Positions 45,812 through 56,101 of a stretch of DNA of 64,000 nucleotides are shown piece by piece. Numbering within the stretch: the stretch's first letter is position 1; every line of letters begins with the position of its first letter. The notes under the pieces were generated by a model. That model worked only from the letters and a program-made list of their open reading frames with translations. It was not told where the DNA came from and ran no database searches. The stretch comes from Neisseria sp. Its GTDB lineage: Bacteria > Pseudomonadota > Gammaproteobacteria > Burkholderiales > Neisseriaceae. A program made the position numbers and the translations under genes. The stretch spans positions 1-64,000 of the forward strand of contig JAUNMN010000006.1 in the NCBI GenBank assembly GCA_030531795.1. The letters run 5' to 3'.

Positions 45812-47116
45812 ATGAAAAACAAATATTTCGCTTTACTTTTGGCTTTGCTGGCAAGCGTGGCACACGCCGATGTGTGGCTGGTGAGCAGCGACAAAATCAG
45901 CAGCGGAGACACGGCGTGGATAATGACTTCGGCGGTGTTGGTTTTGTTCATGACCGTGCCAGGTTTGGCTTTGTTTTACGGCGGCATGGTGCGCAAGAAA
46001 AACCTGCTTTCAACGATGATGCACAGTTTCGCAGCGGCGGCGTTGGTTAGCGTGTTGTGGATAATCGCGGGCTACAGTTTGGCATTCACCGAAGGCAACG
46101 CCTTCATCGGCGGACTCAATCGTTTGTTTTTAAACGGTTTAACTGTAAACGCTGCAGACGGCACAACTACAGTTTTAAACGGCGATGGCAGCGTGCCTGA
46201 ATCGGTGTTCATGTTTTTCCAAATGACGTTTGCGATTATTTCGGCGGCGATTATCACGGGCGCGATTGCCGAACGCATGAAATTTTCGGCGATGATGTGG
46301 TTTACAGGTTTGTGGCTGATGTTGGTTTATGTGCCGTCTGCACACTGGGTTTGGGGCGGCGGTTTCATGGCGGCTGGCGGCGTGATGGACTTTGCAGGCG
46401 GCACAGTCGTTCACATCAACGCGGGCATCGCGGGTTTGGTTGCCGCCATCGTTTTGGGCAAACGCACGGGCTACGGTCGTGAAGCGATGCCGCCGCACAA
46501 TTTGGCGTTCACGCTCATCGGCGCGGCGATGTTGTGGGTTGGCTGGTTTGGATTTAACGCAGGTTCGGCAGGCGCAGCCAACGCCGCCGCAGGCATGGCA
46601 ATGGCGGTTACGCAAACCGCAGCCGCATTTGCCGCCTTAACTTGGTTGGCGTGTGAACGGGTTTTGAAACGCAAACCGTCCGCTTTGGGCTTGGCTTCGG
46701 GCGCGGTTGCGGGTTTGGTCGGCATCACACCAGCAGCAGGTTTTGTGGACATTCAAGGCGCGATTGTCATCGGCATACTCACTTCAATCGCTTGTTTTTT
46801 CTCGGTTACTTGGCTCAAACAACGTTTTGGCTACGACGATTCGCTAGACGCTTTCGGCATTCACGGCTTCGGCGGTTTGGTTGGCTCAATTTTGACAGGC
46901 TTGCTATTTAACAACGCCATTTTGGGCGGCGAAGCCGAAGTGGCAAACCAAGTGTGGATTCAACTAAAAGACGGTTGCACCGCGATTGTGTACAGCGGCG
47001 TGATGAGTTTGGTGATTTTGAAAGTGGTGGGCGTTTTGTGTGGCGGCTTGCGCGTGGAACGCGATGTGGAGCGCGAGGGTTTGGATGTGAATTTACACGG
47101 CGAACGCGTAGAATGA
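45812..47116 (+). CDS. amtB: Ammonium transporter AmtB
   Basis: 434 aa. A signal peptide (KNKYFALLLALLASVAHA) precedes about 11 membrane helices. MVRKKNLLSTMMHSF, HWVWGGGFMAAGG, TVVHINAGIAGLVAA (first pore His) and AFGIHGFGGLVGSILTGLLF (second pore His) are all present. It conducts ammonia or ammonium across the inner membrane and is normally blocked by de-uridylylated PII, encoded just upstream. AAGGA ribosome-binding site. Ends in an uptake-word terminator. Confidence 0.97.
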   Translation: MKNKYFALLLALLASVAHADVWLVSSDKISSGDTAWIMTSAVLVLFMTVPGLALFYGGMVRKKNLLSTMMHSFAAAALVSVLWIIAGYSLAFTEGNAFIGGLNRLFLNGLTVNAADGTTTVLNGDGSVPESVFMFFQMTFAIISAAIITGAIAERMKFSAMMWFTGLWLMLVYVPSAHWVWGGGFMAAGGVMDFAGGTVVHINAGIAGLVAAIVLGKRTGYGREAMPPHNLAFTLIGAAMLWVGWFGFNAGSAGAANAAAGMAMAVTQTAAAFAALTWLACERVLKRKPSALGLASGAVAGLVGITPAAGFVDIQGAIVIGILTSIACFFSVTWLKQRFGYDDSLDAFGIHGFGGLVGSILTGLLFNNAILGGEAEVANQVWIQLKDGCTAIVYSGVMSLVILKVVGVLCGGLRVERDVEREGLDVNLHGERVE

Positions 47117-47142
47117 TGTCGTTTTCATTCAGATGATGCAAA

Positions 47143-47193
47143 GATGCCGTCTTGCAGTGGCAAGATTTCTTTCCAGCAACTGCAGACGGCATC
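47143..47193. terminator. Uptake-word terminator after amtB
   Basis: GATGCCGTCTTGCAGT (with one inserted T) and ACTGCAGACGGCATC form the stem. It separates convergent amtB and the first glycosyltransferase. Confidence 0.7.
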
Positions 47194-47241
47194 TCATTTC
47201 CAAATCGCCAAATCATTGATAAAACAATCATTCAAACGCAA

Positions 47242-48117
47242 CTATTTACGCAACACCACTTCTTTTTCCCAAGGCAACACGCCGTTTTCGTCCTGATTTT
47301 GTTCACGCACCGCCCGATTCATCGCCTGAATGTTCGCATACAAATAATGAAAATACGCTTCTTCAGTTTGCACATTCAAATGCACGCGCATTTCATCGCT
47401 CAAAGGCCAAGATTTGTATCTGTCCCACGCGTAAAACACACTGCGTTTGCCCGAACACACGCCCGAAAACTGGCTCTCTTCCACCAAATAACGCATCACA
47501 TTGCGGTCGTTTTCATAACCATGACGCAACCAAATCGGCGCAACTTGCTGTGCCATCTCGCGTTTCATCAAATAACAATTCGTGTCAATCAAATATGCCG
47601 AATGCGGCGTGCCTGTCATTTGGGTTTGGCACGTTTCGCCTGCGTCGTTCAAATATTCCAGCTGATAATCCACGCGCGGCACTTTCCAAAAACCCAGCGA
47701 TTCCAAGTTGTCATCGCAAATATACTCGCTTTGCTCGTCCATCAAACGACGCAAAGCGTAAGCATAGTCGGCTTGGTTGCGCGTTAAACTTTCCACCAAA
47801 CCCGCAACGTGATGTTCAGCAAACCAGTTGTCATCGTCTAAATAACACAGCAAATCTTCTTTCACCAAAAACGGAGCGGCGGCGTTAATCGCGGAATTGA
47901 GCAGTTTGCGCTCGTCGCCGCCTGTATTCATCGGCAAATAACACACTTGCACTTCGGGATAATCTTGCACAATCTCGCGTGCCGCTTCGTGAAAACGTTC
48001 GCCGTCCACAAACACATAATGCGTGCATGAATAGGTTTGAGCGCGAACGCTTTCTATGGTGCGGCGCAAGGTTGCGCGACCTGTGCTGGGTGTAACAATC
48101 GCTACGGTTGGCTTCAT
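47242..48117 (-). CDS. GT-A-type glycosyltransferase, copy 1 of a tandem pair
   Basis: 291 aa from the ATG at 48117, where both copies begin MKPTVAI. A glycosyltransferase-2-like core is visible: VTPSTGRATLRRTIESVRAQ, FVDGERFHEA, MNTGGDERKLLNSAINAAAP and LLCYLDDDNWFAEHHVAGLV (DDD as metal and sugar-nucleotide site). The first ~130 residues are almost the same as in the gene at 48147; the rest differs markedly, including the acceptor region (TGTPHSAYLIDTNCYLMKRE). The product is probably a surface-glycan sugar transferase; donor and acceptor are unknown. Confidence 0.82.
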   Translation of the reverse strand: MKPTVAIVTPSTGRATLRRTIESVRAQTYSCTHYVFVDGERFHEAAREIVQDYPEVQVCYLPMNTGGDERKLLNSAINAAAPFLVKEDLLCYLDDDNWFAEHHVAGLVESLTRNQADYAYALRRLMDEQSEYICDDNLESLGFWKVPRVDYQLEYLNDAGETCQTQMTGTPHSAYLIDTNCYLMKREMAQQVAPIWLRHGYENDRNVMRYLVEESQFSGVCSGKRSVFYAWDRYKSWPLSDEMRVHLNVQTEEAYFHYLYANIQAMNRAVREQNQDENGVLPWEKEVVLRK

Positions 48118-48146
48118 GTTTGGCTTTCTGTGAACACGCATTTGCG

Positions 48147-49049
48147 TCAGTTTGATTCTGTCGAATCCTGTTGCTCTTTGTGAACAACCCTTTCTTTTTC
48201 CCAAGGCAATAAACCTTGTTCATCGGCATACAATTTTTGCACTTCTTGATTCATCGCCACCATGCTGCCATGAACAAAACTCTGATACGCGGCTTCAGTC
48301 AGTATGTGATGCTCTTCGCGCAATTCCTGCGGCAATGGCCACGATTTAGACGGTTCCCAAAAATAAAACACACTGCGTTTGCCCGAACACACGCCCACTC
48401 GCTTGGAATCCAGCAAATAGCGGGTAATGTTGCGGTCGTTTTTCAAACCGTCTCGCAACCAAACCACGCTCAATTCACGCGCCAAATCGGTGCGCAACAG
48501 ATAGCAGTTGGTGTCAATCAAACCTGCTTTGGCTGTGGGCGAACCTTGCAAACGCGCGCGTCGCAGATTTTGGGTGTCGTCCATAAATTCCACTTCATAC
48601 ACAACGTGCGGAATCGCCCAAAATCCCAAAGATTCCAAATTGTCTTTGGCGACGGTTTCGCCTTTTTCGTCCACAAAATAACGCAAAGCATAAGCATAAT
48701 CGGCTTCGTTGTTCGTTAAACTTTCCACCAAACCCGCAACGTGATGCTCGGCAAACCAGTTGTCATCGTCCAAATAACACAGCAAATCTTCTTTGACCAA
48801 AAACGGCGCGGCAGCATTAATCGCGGAATTAAGCAGTTTACGTTCGTCGCCGCCCGTGTTCATCGGCAAATAACACACTTGCACTTCGGGATAATCTTGC
48901 AAAATGGCTTGTGCCGATTCGTGAAAACGTTCGCCGTCTACAAACACATAATGTGTGCATGGATAGGTTTGGGCGCGAACGCTTTCTATGGTGCGGCGCA
49001 AAGTGGCGCGACCTGTGCTGGGGGTAATAATCGCTACTGTTGGTTTCAT
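48147..49049 (-). CDS. GT-A-type glycosyltransferase, copy 2 of a tandem pair
   Basis: 300 aa. Shares the N-terminal catalytic half with copy 1 (ITPSTGRATLRRTIESVRAQ; LLCYLDDDNWFAEHHVAGLV) and has a diverged second half (LGFWAIPHVVYEVEFMDDTQ; SPTAKAGLIDTNCYLLRTDL). The C-terminal tail is longer and charged (VVHKEQQDSTESN). Even the bases just upstream of each start (CAGAAAGCCAAAC) are the same, indicating a tandem duplication with later partial homogenisation. Confidence 0.82.
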   Translation of the reverse strand: MKPTVAIITPSTGRATLRRTIESVRAQTYPCTHYVFVDGERFHESAQAILQDYPEVQVCYLPMNTGGDERKLLNSAINAAAPFLVKEDLLCYLDDDNWFAEHHVAGLVESLTNNEADYAYALRYFVDEKGETVAKDNLESLGFWAIPHVVYEVEFMDDTQNLRRARLQGSPTAKAGLIDTNCYLLRTDLARELSVVWLRDGLKNDRNITRYLLDSKRVGVCSGKRSVFYFWEPSKSWPLPQELREEHHILTEAAYQSFVHGSMVAMNQEVQKLYADEQGLLPWEKERVVHKEQQDSTESN

Positions 49050-49164
49050 GTTTGGCTTTCTGTTTTGTTCACTTTATCGGCTGATGCCGTCTGCGTTTTA
49101 GCAAAGCTGCTGCGGCGTTGCTTGAACCGAATTTCTTGAATTTTACGCTGTTTTCAATGAGTTT

Positions 49165-50049
49165 TTAAGGCATGGGCGGCGCGGGCAAACGGCTTAATGT
49201 TGTGCCGTTTAAATCGATTTCGCCAAAACGTGCGCTGCCTGTGTTCCAGTCGCTCACCGCTTCGCGCAAGGCGGTTTTGCTGTCGGCAACGAAGTTCCAC
49301 CACATCACGGTTGGGTGCGGCAAGGGTTCGCCGCCCAAGAAAAACACATGGCTGTTGGTGGCTAATTCCAGTTCCACTTGCTCGCGTGCCTGCCAAAACA
49401 GCAATTCATCGGCGCGCGCTTCTTCGCCGTTGATACTTGCGCTGCCCGACAACACCAGCACGCCGTATTCAAAATTCGCCTCTTGCGGCAAGGCGATGCG
49501 CGATGCCGTCTGCGTTTTGATGTCCACGCCAACCAGCGGGCTGTATTGCACAGTTGGAGCTTGTCGCTCGCCGAATTTGCCTGTGGTGAGAATGTAATCC
49601 ACGCCCTGCTCCGTCCATTTGGGCAGCTCGGGATAATGATGAAACGACGCGGCGATGCGCTGATTCATCGGCAAGGCAATCCACAATTGCACCGCGTGCA
49701 GCGTGTCCACGTGTTCAGGCGTTTGCTCGGTATGACAAATGCCTTGCTCGCGCCCCGTGCCAGCCGTCATCAAATTCACTTGCTCGGGGCGTATCATTTG
49801 CCGATTGCCCAAGCTGTCTTGATGCCACACTTCGCCAGCCAGCATCCAAGTGAAGGTTTGCAAATTGCAATGCGGATGCGAACCCACTTGCATACCCGCT
49901 TCATCTGCCGCAAAACGCGCTGGCCCTGCGTGGTCCAAAAAACACCACGCACCTATCGTGCGCCGCGTCGCTTGCGGCAACAAACGTGCCACAGGTATGC
50001 CACCAACATCTTTAGTTTTCGCTTGCAGCTTTTGTACCCAGTTTGTCAT
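49165..50049 (-). CDS. Pirin-family cupin protein
   Basis: 294 aa from the ATG at 50049; a GTG 4 codons earlier is possible. N-terminal cupin: GAWCFLDHAGPARF, MQVGSHPHCNLQTFTWMLAG (His-Pro-His metal site), and VNLMTAGTGREQGICHTEQTP (Glu/His). The C-terminal cupin has VLVLSGSASINGEEARAD and HVFFLGGEPLPHP. Bacterial pirins may act as quercetin dioxygenases or metabolic regulators. It starts 5 bp after the stop of a small lipoprotein gene, so the two are probably co-expressed. Confidence 0.92.
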   Translation of the reverse strand: MTNWVQKLQAKTKDVGGIPVARLLPQATRRTIGAWCFLDHAGPARFAADEAGMQVGSHPHCNLQTFTWMLAGEVWHQDSLGNRQMIRPEQVNLMTAGTGREQGICHTEQTPEHVDTLHAVQLWIALPMNQRIAASFHHYPELPKWTEQGVDYILTTGKFGERQAPTVQYSPLVGVDIKTQTASRIALPQEANFEYGVLVLSGSASINGEEARADELLFWQAREQVELELATNSHVFFLGGEPLPHPTVMWWNFVADSKTALREAVSDWNTGSARFGEIDLNGTTLSRLPAPPMP

Positions 50050-50054
50050 ACGCT

Positions 50055-50186
50055 TTACCACCGAAAACTTTGAGTAATGCCAGCGATGCCACCGCCGTTG
50101 CTCGCGTTCACAAAACCGCCCGTTGACGATGACGCGCAGCCACTCAAAATCGCCGCCAACGCCAAAGCGTAAATTACTTTTTTCAT
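50055..50186 (-). CDS. Small lipoprotein (43 aa)
   Basis: The ATG at 50186 has a GGGGA ribosome-binding site. MKKVIYALALAAILSGCASS is a lipoprotein signal peptide with lipobox LSGC; the mature part after Cys17 has only 27 residues, Gly/Ser/Asn-rich (SSTGGFVNASNGGGIAGITQ), ending SFRW. It is too short to be found by length-limited searches. It lies between purH and pirin on the same strand. Function unknown; retention at an outer-membrane-directed lipoprotein site is likely since Ala-Ser, not Asp, follows the Cys. Confidence 0.75.
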   Translation of the reverse strand: MKKVIYALALAAILSGCASSSTGGFVNASNGGGIAGITQSFRW

Positions 50187-50205
50187 GTTTTCCCCGTTCA
50201 TGATG

Positions 50206-50242
50206 ATGCCGTCTGCAAGCATTTTTCAGTTGCAGACGGCAT
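50206..50242. terminator. Uptake-word terminator after purH
   Basis: ATGCCGTCTGCAA (50206-50218) and TTGCAGACGGCAT (50230-50242) make a 13-bp stem; it separates purH from the lipoprotein-pirin unit on the same strand. Confidence 0.8.
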
Positions 50243-50269
50243 GATTTGTTATTTAAACCTTTAACTCAA

Positions 50270-51850
50270 TCAATGGCGGAAATGGCGAATGCCTGTAACC
50301 ACCATCGCGATGTCGTGTTCATCAGCAGCGGCGAACACTTCTTCGTCGCGCATTGAACCTGCTGGATGAATAATCGCTTTGATGCCTTGCTCGGCAATCA
50401 CATCCACGCCGTCTCGGAATGGGAAGAATGCGTCAGACGCTGCACACGCGCCATTCAAATCCAAACCTGCATCTTGTGCTTTGCGCGCGGCGATGCGAGT
50501 GCTGTCTACGCGGCTCATTTGACCTGCACCGATGCCGTAAGTTTGACCGCCTTTGCCAAACACAATCGCGTTTGATTTCACGAATTTCGCCACATTCCAC
50601 ACAAACAGCAAATCTTTCCATTCTTGTTCGGTTGGTTGGCGTTTTGACACGACTTTCAAATCGGCACGCGTGATTTTGTGAATATCAGGCGTTTGCACCA
50701 ACAAACCACCGCCCACGCGTTTGAGTTCAAACTGGTTCGCGCCAGCTTCTAAAGGCACGCTCAACACGCGCACATTTTTCTTCGCTGCCACAATTTCTAA
50801 AGCTTCAGCAGTAAACGCAGGTGCCATCAACACTTCCATGAATTGGTTGTCGGTGATTTGTTTGGCGGTTGCGCCGTCCACTTCGCGGTTAAAGGCGATG
50901 ATGCCGCCGAACGCGCTGGTCGTGTCGGTTGCATATGCCAAGCGATACGCATCTAAAGTGTTGCTGGCAACGCCCACGCCACACGGATTCGCGTGTTTCA
51001 CAATCACACAAGCGGGTTCGTCAAACGATTTCACCGCTTCCCAAGCGGCATCTGAATCGGCGATGTTGTTGTATGACAACTCTTTGCCTTGCAACTGCGT
51101 GTAAGCACTCAAGCTGCCTGCGGCTGGGTAAATATCGCGGTAAAACGCCGCTTTTTGGTGCGGATTTTCGCCGTAACGCATATCCTGAACCTTAATCCAG
51201 CTTTGGTTAAACTGGCTCGGAAAGTCCGCCGCTTGTGGCTCGCCGCTCAACACTTCATCAGACAAAGCGGTTAAATAGTTAGAAATCATGCCATCGTATT
51301 GTGCGGTGTGGCTGAACGCTTTGCGCGATAAGTTAAAACGCGTTTTGTCACTCAATGCGCCGCCGTTGGCTTGCAATTCTGCGCTCAAAGCAGCGAAATC
51401 GGCATTGTCGGTAACAATCGCAACGTGTTTCCAGTTTTTCGCTGCCGAACGCACCATGGTTGGGCCGCCGATGTCGATGTTTTCAATCGCGTCTTCTAAA
51501 GTGCAATTTGGTTTGGCAATCGTGGCGGCGAATGGATACAAATTCACGCACACCAAATCGATGTTGCCGATGTCGTGTTCCGCCATTTTGGCAACGTGTT
51601 CAGGCAAATCGCGACGACCCAAAATGCCACCGTGGATTTTCGGGTGCAGCGTTTTGACGCGACCGTCCAACATTTCGGGAAAACCCGTGTAATCCGCCAC
51701 TTCAATCACGGGCAAACCCGCGTCTGCCAACAGTTTGGCTGTGCCGCCCGTTGATAAAATTTCCACGCCCAGTTGATGCAAAGTTTGGGCAAATTCCACT
51801 GCGCCTGTTTTGTCCGACAAACTAATCAGCGCACGTTTAACCACTGCCAT
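50270..51850 (-). CDS. purH: Bifunctional AICAR transformylase / IMP cyclohydrolase
   Basis: 526 aa from the ATG at 51850 (AAAGGAAG ribosome-binding site). The IMP cyclohydrolase domain begins with [20 protein letters not shown] and [20 protein letters not shown]; the transformylase domain has [16 protein letters not shown] (catalytic Lys-His), [20 protein letters not shown] and [20 protein letters not shown]. It carries out the last two steps of IMP synthesis. No other pur gene is adjacent; fis lies upstream on the same strand after 111 bp. Confidence 0.97.
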   Translation of the reverse strand: MAVVKRALISLSDKTGAVEFAQTLHQLGVEILSTGGTAKLLADAGLPVIEVADYTGFPEMLDGRVKTLHPKIHGGILGRRDLPEHVAKMAEHDIGNIDLVCVNLYPFAATIAKPNCTLEDAIENIDIGGPTMVRSAAKNWKHVAIVTDNADFAALSAELQANGGALSDKTRFNLSRKAFSHTAQYDGMISNYLTALSDEVLSGEPQAADFPSQFNQSWIKVQDMRYGENPHQKAAFYRDIYPAAGSLSAYTQLQGKELSYNNIADSDAAWEAVKSFDEPACVIVKHANPCGVGVASNTLDAYRLAYATDTTSAFGGIIAFNREVDGATAKQITDNQFMEVLMAPAFTAEALEIVAAKKNVRVLSVPLEAGANQFELKRVGGGLLVQTPDIHKITRADLKVVSKRQPTEQEWKDLLFVWNVAKFVKSNAIVFGKGGQTYGIGAGQMSRVDSTRIAARKAQDAGLDLNGACAASDAFFPFRDGVDVIAEQGIKAIIHPAGSMRDEEVFAAADEHDIAMVVTGIRHFRH

Positions 51851-51961
51851 TTTTCTTCCTTTAATCAAAAAATTAAATAAAAATCAAATAAAATCAATTA
51901 GCTGAACAAGTTTCGCTCGCCCAAACACATCGCTTCAAGCGCAGACGGCATCGCCGCCGTG

Positions 51962-52225
51962 TTACGCCGTTTTATCACCATAAGTGTGCAACAACTGATG
52001 CTCTTGCAATTTTTTGCGCAAGGTATTGCGGTTCAAACCCAACACCGCCGCCGCTTTAGATTGATTGTGGCGACATTGTTTCATCACCACTTGCAACATC
52101 GGTTTTTCCACTTGTTGCAATACCATCGCATACACATCGTGCGCAGGTTCGCCATCTAGCGTTTTAAAATATTCATTGAGCGTTTGCTCCACGCATTGCG
52201 CAATATCCATGACTTGTTCCGACAT
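51962..52225 (-). CDS. fis: DNA-binding protein Fis
   Basis: 87 aa from the ATG at 52225 (GGGAAG ribosome-binding site); the longer frame upstream is not supported. The Fis core is QVEKPMLQVVMKQCRHNQSK followed by AAAVLGLNRNTLRKKLQEHQ, the C-terminal HTH. Fis bends DNA and affects rRNA and recombination. It lies downstream of dusB, the same conserved pair as in E. coli. Confidence 0.94.
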   Translation of the reverse strand: MSEQVMDIAQCVEQTLNEYFKTLDGEPAHDVYAMVLQQVEKPMLQVVMKQCRHNQSKAAAVLGLNRNTLRKKLQEHQLLHTYGDKTA

Positions 52226-52361
52226 TTTTTCTTCCCATCGTTCACGCCGCCAAACGCGGCACACCTTGCCGCAGCAAGTTCCCCTAAATTCATCGCCACG
52301 CGCCAAACACGCCAGCAAATGTTCGTTCACTTAATGTGTTGTGTTTATTGTGTTTTCTTAT

Positions 52362-53372
52362 TTAAACCGCTGTATTTTCCGCCCGATAATCGCTGGGAAA
52401 ATGGCTGATTTCTTGTTGTGCTAAAAAGGTTTGCACCGCCTGATATTGTTGCTCCGCATCATCTAAAGCATTGACTTGTTTACGGAAAACCGCACCTTGC
52501 GGCAAACGTTCCACATACCAGCCGATGTGTTTACGCGCAATGCGCACGCCTGCGGTTTCGCCGTAAAAATCGTACATCGCACGCAAATGCTGCAAAATCG
52601 TGTCGCTTGCCGTCTGCAAGCTAATCGCTTCGGGCAACTCACCGTGTTCGGCATAATATTTGATGTCGGCGAACAACCAAGGTTGCCCTTGCGCGCCGCG
52701 TCCTATCATGATGCCGTCTGCACCTGTTTGTTGCCAAACCTGCATCGCTTTTTGCGGACTGGTGATGTCGCCGTTCACCCAAAGCGGTATGCCGATATTT
52801 TGTTTGACTTGGGCGATTAAATCGTAGCTCGCCTCGCCTTTATACATCTGCTCGCGCGTGCGCCCATGCACCGCCAAAGCGGCAATGCCTGCTTGTTCCG
52901 CCATTTTGGCGATGGTCAGCACGTTTTTATTGTGTTCGCTAAAACCCAAACGCGTTTTTAAGGTTACAGGCACATTCACCGCCCGTACCACCGCCGTCAA
53001 AATCTCGCTCACCAGTTTTTCGTTTTGCAATAAAGCGCTGCCCGCCAACACATTGCACACTTTTTTGACGGGGCAACCCATATTGATGTCGATGATTTGT
53101 GCGCCTTGTTCCACGTCATACCGCGCCGCTGCCGCCATTTGTTCAGGCACGCTGCCTGCGATTTGCACCGCACGCAAACCCGTTTCATCGGCAAAATCGC
53201 TGCGACGCAAGGTTTTTTTGGTATGGCGCAAAGACGGGTCATCGGTAATCATCTCGCTCACCGCGTAACCCGCCCCAAATTGACGCGCGATTTGGCGAAA
53301 CGGTTTGTCGGTAATGCCAGCCATCGGCGCGAGCGCGATGGGCGTGCCGATTTCATATTCGCCGATATACAT
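52362..53372 (-). CDS. dusB: tRNA-dihydrouridine synthase B
   Basis: 336 aa from the ATG at 53372; a GTG four codons earlier is possible. The FMN barrel has IALAPMAGITDKPFRQIARQ, QIIDINMGCPVKKVCNVLAG (catalytic Cys in MGCP-x-KKVC), LAVHGRTREQMYKGEASYDL and GADGIMIGRGAQGQPWLF. It reduces uridines in tRNA. Gene order dusB-fis is conserved in many proteobacteria. Confidence 0.96.
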   Translation of the reverse strand: MYIGEYEIGTPIALAPMAGITDKPFRQIARQFGAGYAVSEMITDDPSLRHTKKTLRRSDFADETGLRAVQIAGSVPEQMAAAARYDVEQGAQIIDINMGCPVKKVCNVLAGSALLQNEKLVSEILTAVVRAVNVPVTLKTRLGFSEHNKNVLTIAKMAEQAGIAALAVHGRTREQMYKGEASYDLIAQVKQNIGIPLWVNGDITSPQKAMQVWQQTGADGIMIGRGAQGQPWLFADIKYYAEHGELPEAISLQTASDTILQHLRAMYDFYGETAGVRIARKHIGWYVERLPQGAVFRKQVNALDDAEQQYQAVQTFLAQQEISHFPSDYRAENTAV

Positions 53373-53443
53373 GCCATTGCCCACAAAAAAAGCGACATTT
53401 TACAATTTGCCGCTTATTTTTTCCAGCACGCCGTTGCTTGCCG

Positions 53444-53491
53444 ATGCCGTCTGCATTTGATTTTGACTATAACGCCAAACGCAGACGGCAT
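53444..53491. terminator. Uptake-word inverted pair after selO
   Basis: ATGCCGTCTGCA (53444-53455) and CGCAGACGGCAT (53480-53491), loop about 24 nt, just past the selO stop on the minus strand and upstream of dusB. Confidence 0.65.
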
Positions 53492-53531
53492 AATCGTTCA
53501 TTTCGCACAAAAAAACGCGTGATTTAACGGT

Positions 53532-54986
53532 TTAACTCGAGCAACTCACACAAATTTCCGCTGCCCAGTCTGGCGGCAACACGGCAAAATCGGCAAACTG
53601 TTTTTGTTCCACAAACGGATTTTGCAAACAAGTCTGCAGGCGTTCAATTTCCCGAAAATCGCCAGTTTTCGCCAAAGCAATCGCTTGTTCCAATAGATAA
53701 TTTCGCAATACATACAAAGGATTAACCGAATCCATACGCATTTTGCGTTCTGCTTCATCGCTGTTTTCCAAACGCAAACGGCGGCGATAACGCCCCAACC
53801 ACAAAGCAAAGGTTTTATCGTTTTTATCGCTCAATAAATCGCTTAATGGCTCGGGAATCGGCGCATCGTGGGCGTTTTGCACCAAAGATAAGTTTCGGAA
53901 AAACAAAGTAAAATCCACGCGTTGCTGTTGCATGATGCGCAACAAATCGGCGATTAAGTCGCCATCGTCGGCTTGTGCCGTCTGCAGTCCCAATTTGGCA
54001 CGCATTTTGGCTTCGTACGCCTGTTCAAATTGACCAGCGAACTCGTCCAAAATCGCCACCAAATCGGCTTCTTGGCAAAACGGCAACAAACACGAAGCCA
54101 AGCGAATCAAGTTCCAATGCACAATCGACGGCTGCTCTTGATAAGCGTAACGCCCAGTCGCGTCCGAATGATTGCAAACATGGCGGCGGTCGTACGCGTC
54201 CAAAAAGCCAAACGGACCATAATCAATCGTCAAACCCAAGAGCGACATATTGTCGGTGTTTAACACGCCATGACAAAACCCCACCGCCTGCCACGCCGCC
54301 ACCAACTGCACCGAACGGCGGCTAATTTCTGCAAACATAGCCAAATAAGGTTCATCTTCATTTTGACATTCAGCGAAATAATGGCTCAAAGCAAAATCCC
54401 ACAATTGCTTCAAAGCATCGTGCTGCCCTTTGTGATAAAAATATTCAAAATGTCCAAAACGCAAAAAACTGGGCGCAAGTCGGGTAACAATCGCCACGGT
54501 TTCCACTTCTTCACGATAAACCTTGTCACTGCCGCCAACTAAAGCCAACGCACGCGTGGTCGGAATCCCCAAAGCCGCCATCGCTTCCGAAGCCAAATAC
54601 TCGCGAATCGACGAACGCAACACCGCCCGTCCGTCTGCAAAACGCGAAAACGGCGTTTTGCCCGCGCCTTTGAGTTGCCATTCCCATGTTTTGCCGTCTG
54701 CAGTTTGCGTTTGCCCCAAACACGCCGCCCGACCATCGCCCAGCTGCGGCACATACACGCCAAATTGATGTCCGCTGTACACACTCGCCCACGGTTGCAC
54801 AGCGTAATCAGCATTGCCACTCAACAACGCCAAACTGTTTTCTTGTGCAAAAAAATGTTCAGGCAAGCCGATTTCCCGTGCCAAACCCTCGTTCACCGCC
54901 ACCCAATGTGCCGTCTGCAAACCCGCCAACTTCACACGCGAATAAAATTGCTCCGACAAACGCGTCAATATGCTTTCTTGTAACAT
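53532..54986 (-). CDS. selO: Protein adenylyltransferase SelO
   Basis: 484 aa, normal length. Pseudokinase marks: YSGHQFGVYVPQLGDGRAAC, WQLKGAGKTPFSRFADGRAV, LRSSIREYLASEAMAALGIP (Lys and Arg of the ATP site), GFCHGVLNTDNMSLLGLTID (catalytic region) and YGPFGFLDAYD (DFG-like Asp). The C-terminus ends CVSCSS, with the Cys that matches selenocysteine in eukaryotic SelO. It AMPylates proteins, linked to redox stress. Divergent from kdsA with 164 bp between. Confidence 0.94.
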   Translation of the reverse strand: MLQESILTRLSEQFYSRVKLAGLQTAHWVAVNEGLAREIGLPEHFFAQENSLALLSGNADYAVQPWASVYSGHQFGVYVPQLGDGRAACLGQTQTADGKTWEWQLKGAGKTPFSRFADGRAVLRSSIREYLASEAMAALGIPTTRALALVGGSDKVYREEVETVAIVTRLAPSFLRFGHFEYFYHKGQHDALKQLWDFALSHYFAECQNEDEPYLAMFAEISRRSVQLVAAWQAVGFCHGVLNTDNMSLLGLTIDYGPFGFLDAYDRRHVCNHSDATGRYAYQEQPSIVHWNLIRLASCLLPFCQEADLVAILDEFAGQFEQAYEAKMRAKLGLQTAQADDGDLIADLLRIMQQQRVDFTLFFRNLSLVQNAHDAPIPEPLSDLLSDKNDKTFALWLGRYRRRLRLENSDEAERKMRMDSVNPLYVLRNYLLEQAIALAKTGDFREIERLQTCLQNPFVEQKQFADFAVLPPDWAAEICVSCSS

Positions 54987-55096
54987 TGTCTACTCCCTTT
55001 CCGCCCAAATACCCAATATTTTCATGCGTTTTTCAAATAAACGAGATTGTAACACGCCAAACTTAACGCGCTTTCATACATTCCAAAGCCGCATAG

Positions 55097-55984
<888 letters not shown>

Positions 55985-56004
55985 ACTGATTAAATGAAAA
56001 CAAG

Positions 56005-56079
56005 ATGCCGCCTGTGACCGAAGGGAATCCCATAGCGAAGCTATAGGGACAGTATTCAAATTTCAGTCACAGACGGCAC
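56005..56079. repeat. Uptake-word hairpin enclosing a 42-nt repeat, copy 1
   Basis: The repeat core is 56012-56053, starting CTGTGACCGAAGGGAATCCC and ending GCTATAGGGACAGT. It contains its own hairpin (CCCATAGC / GCTATAGGG, GAA loop, one bulged A). Outer arms ATGCCGCCTGTGAC and GTCACAGACGGCA are diverged uptake words. It separates kdsA from galE and is identical in the core to the copy at 61807-61848. Confidence 0.8.
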
Positions 56080-56101
56080 AACAACTCATAAAGGAAAAAA
56101 T

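Noticed and set aside
51962..52330. Longer form of Fis
   Set aside because: The first 35 residues are Arg/Cys-rich and unlike Fis; the ATG at 52225 has GGGAAG upstream.
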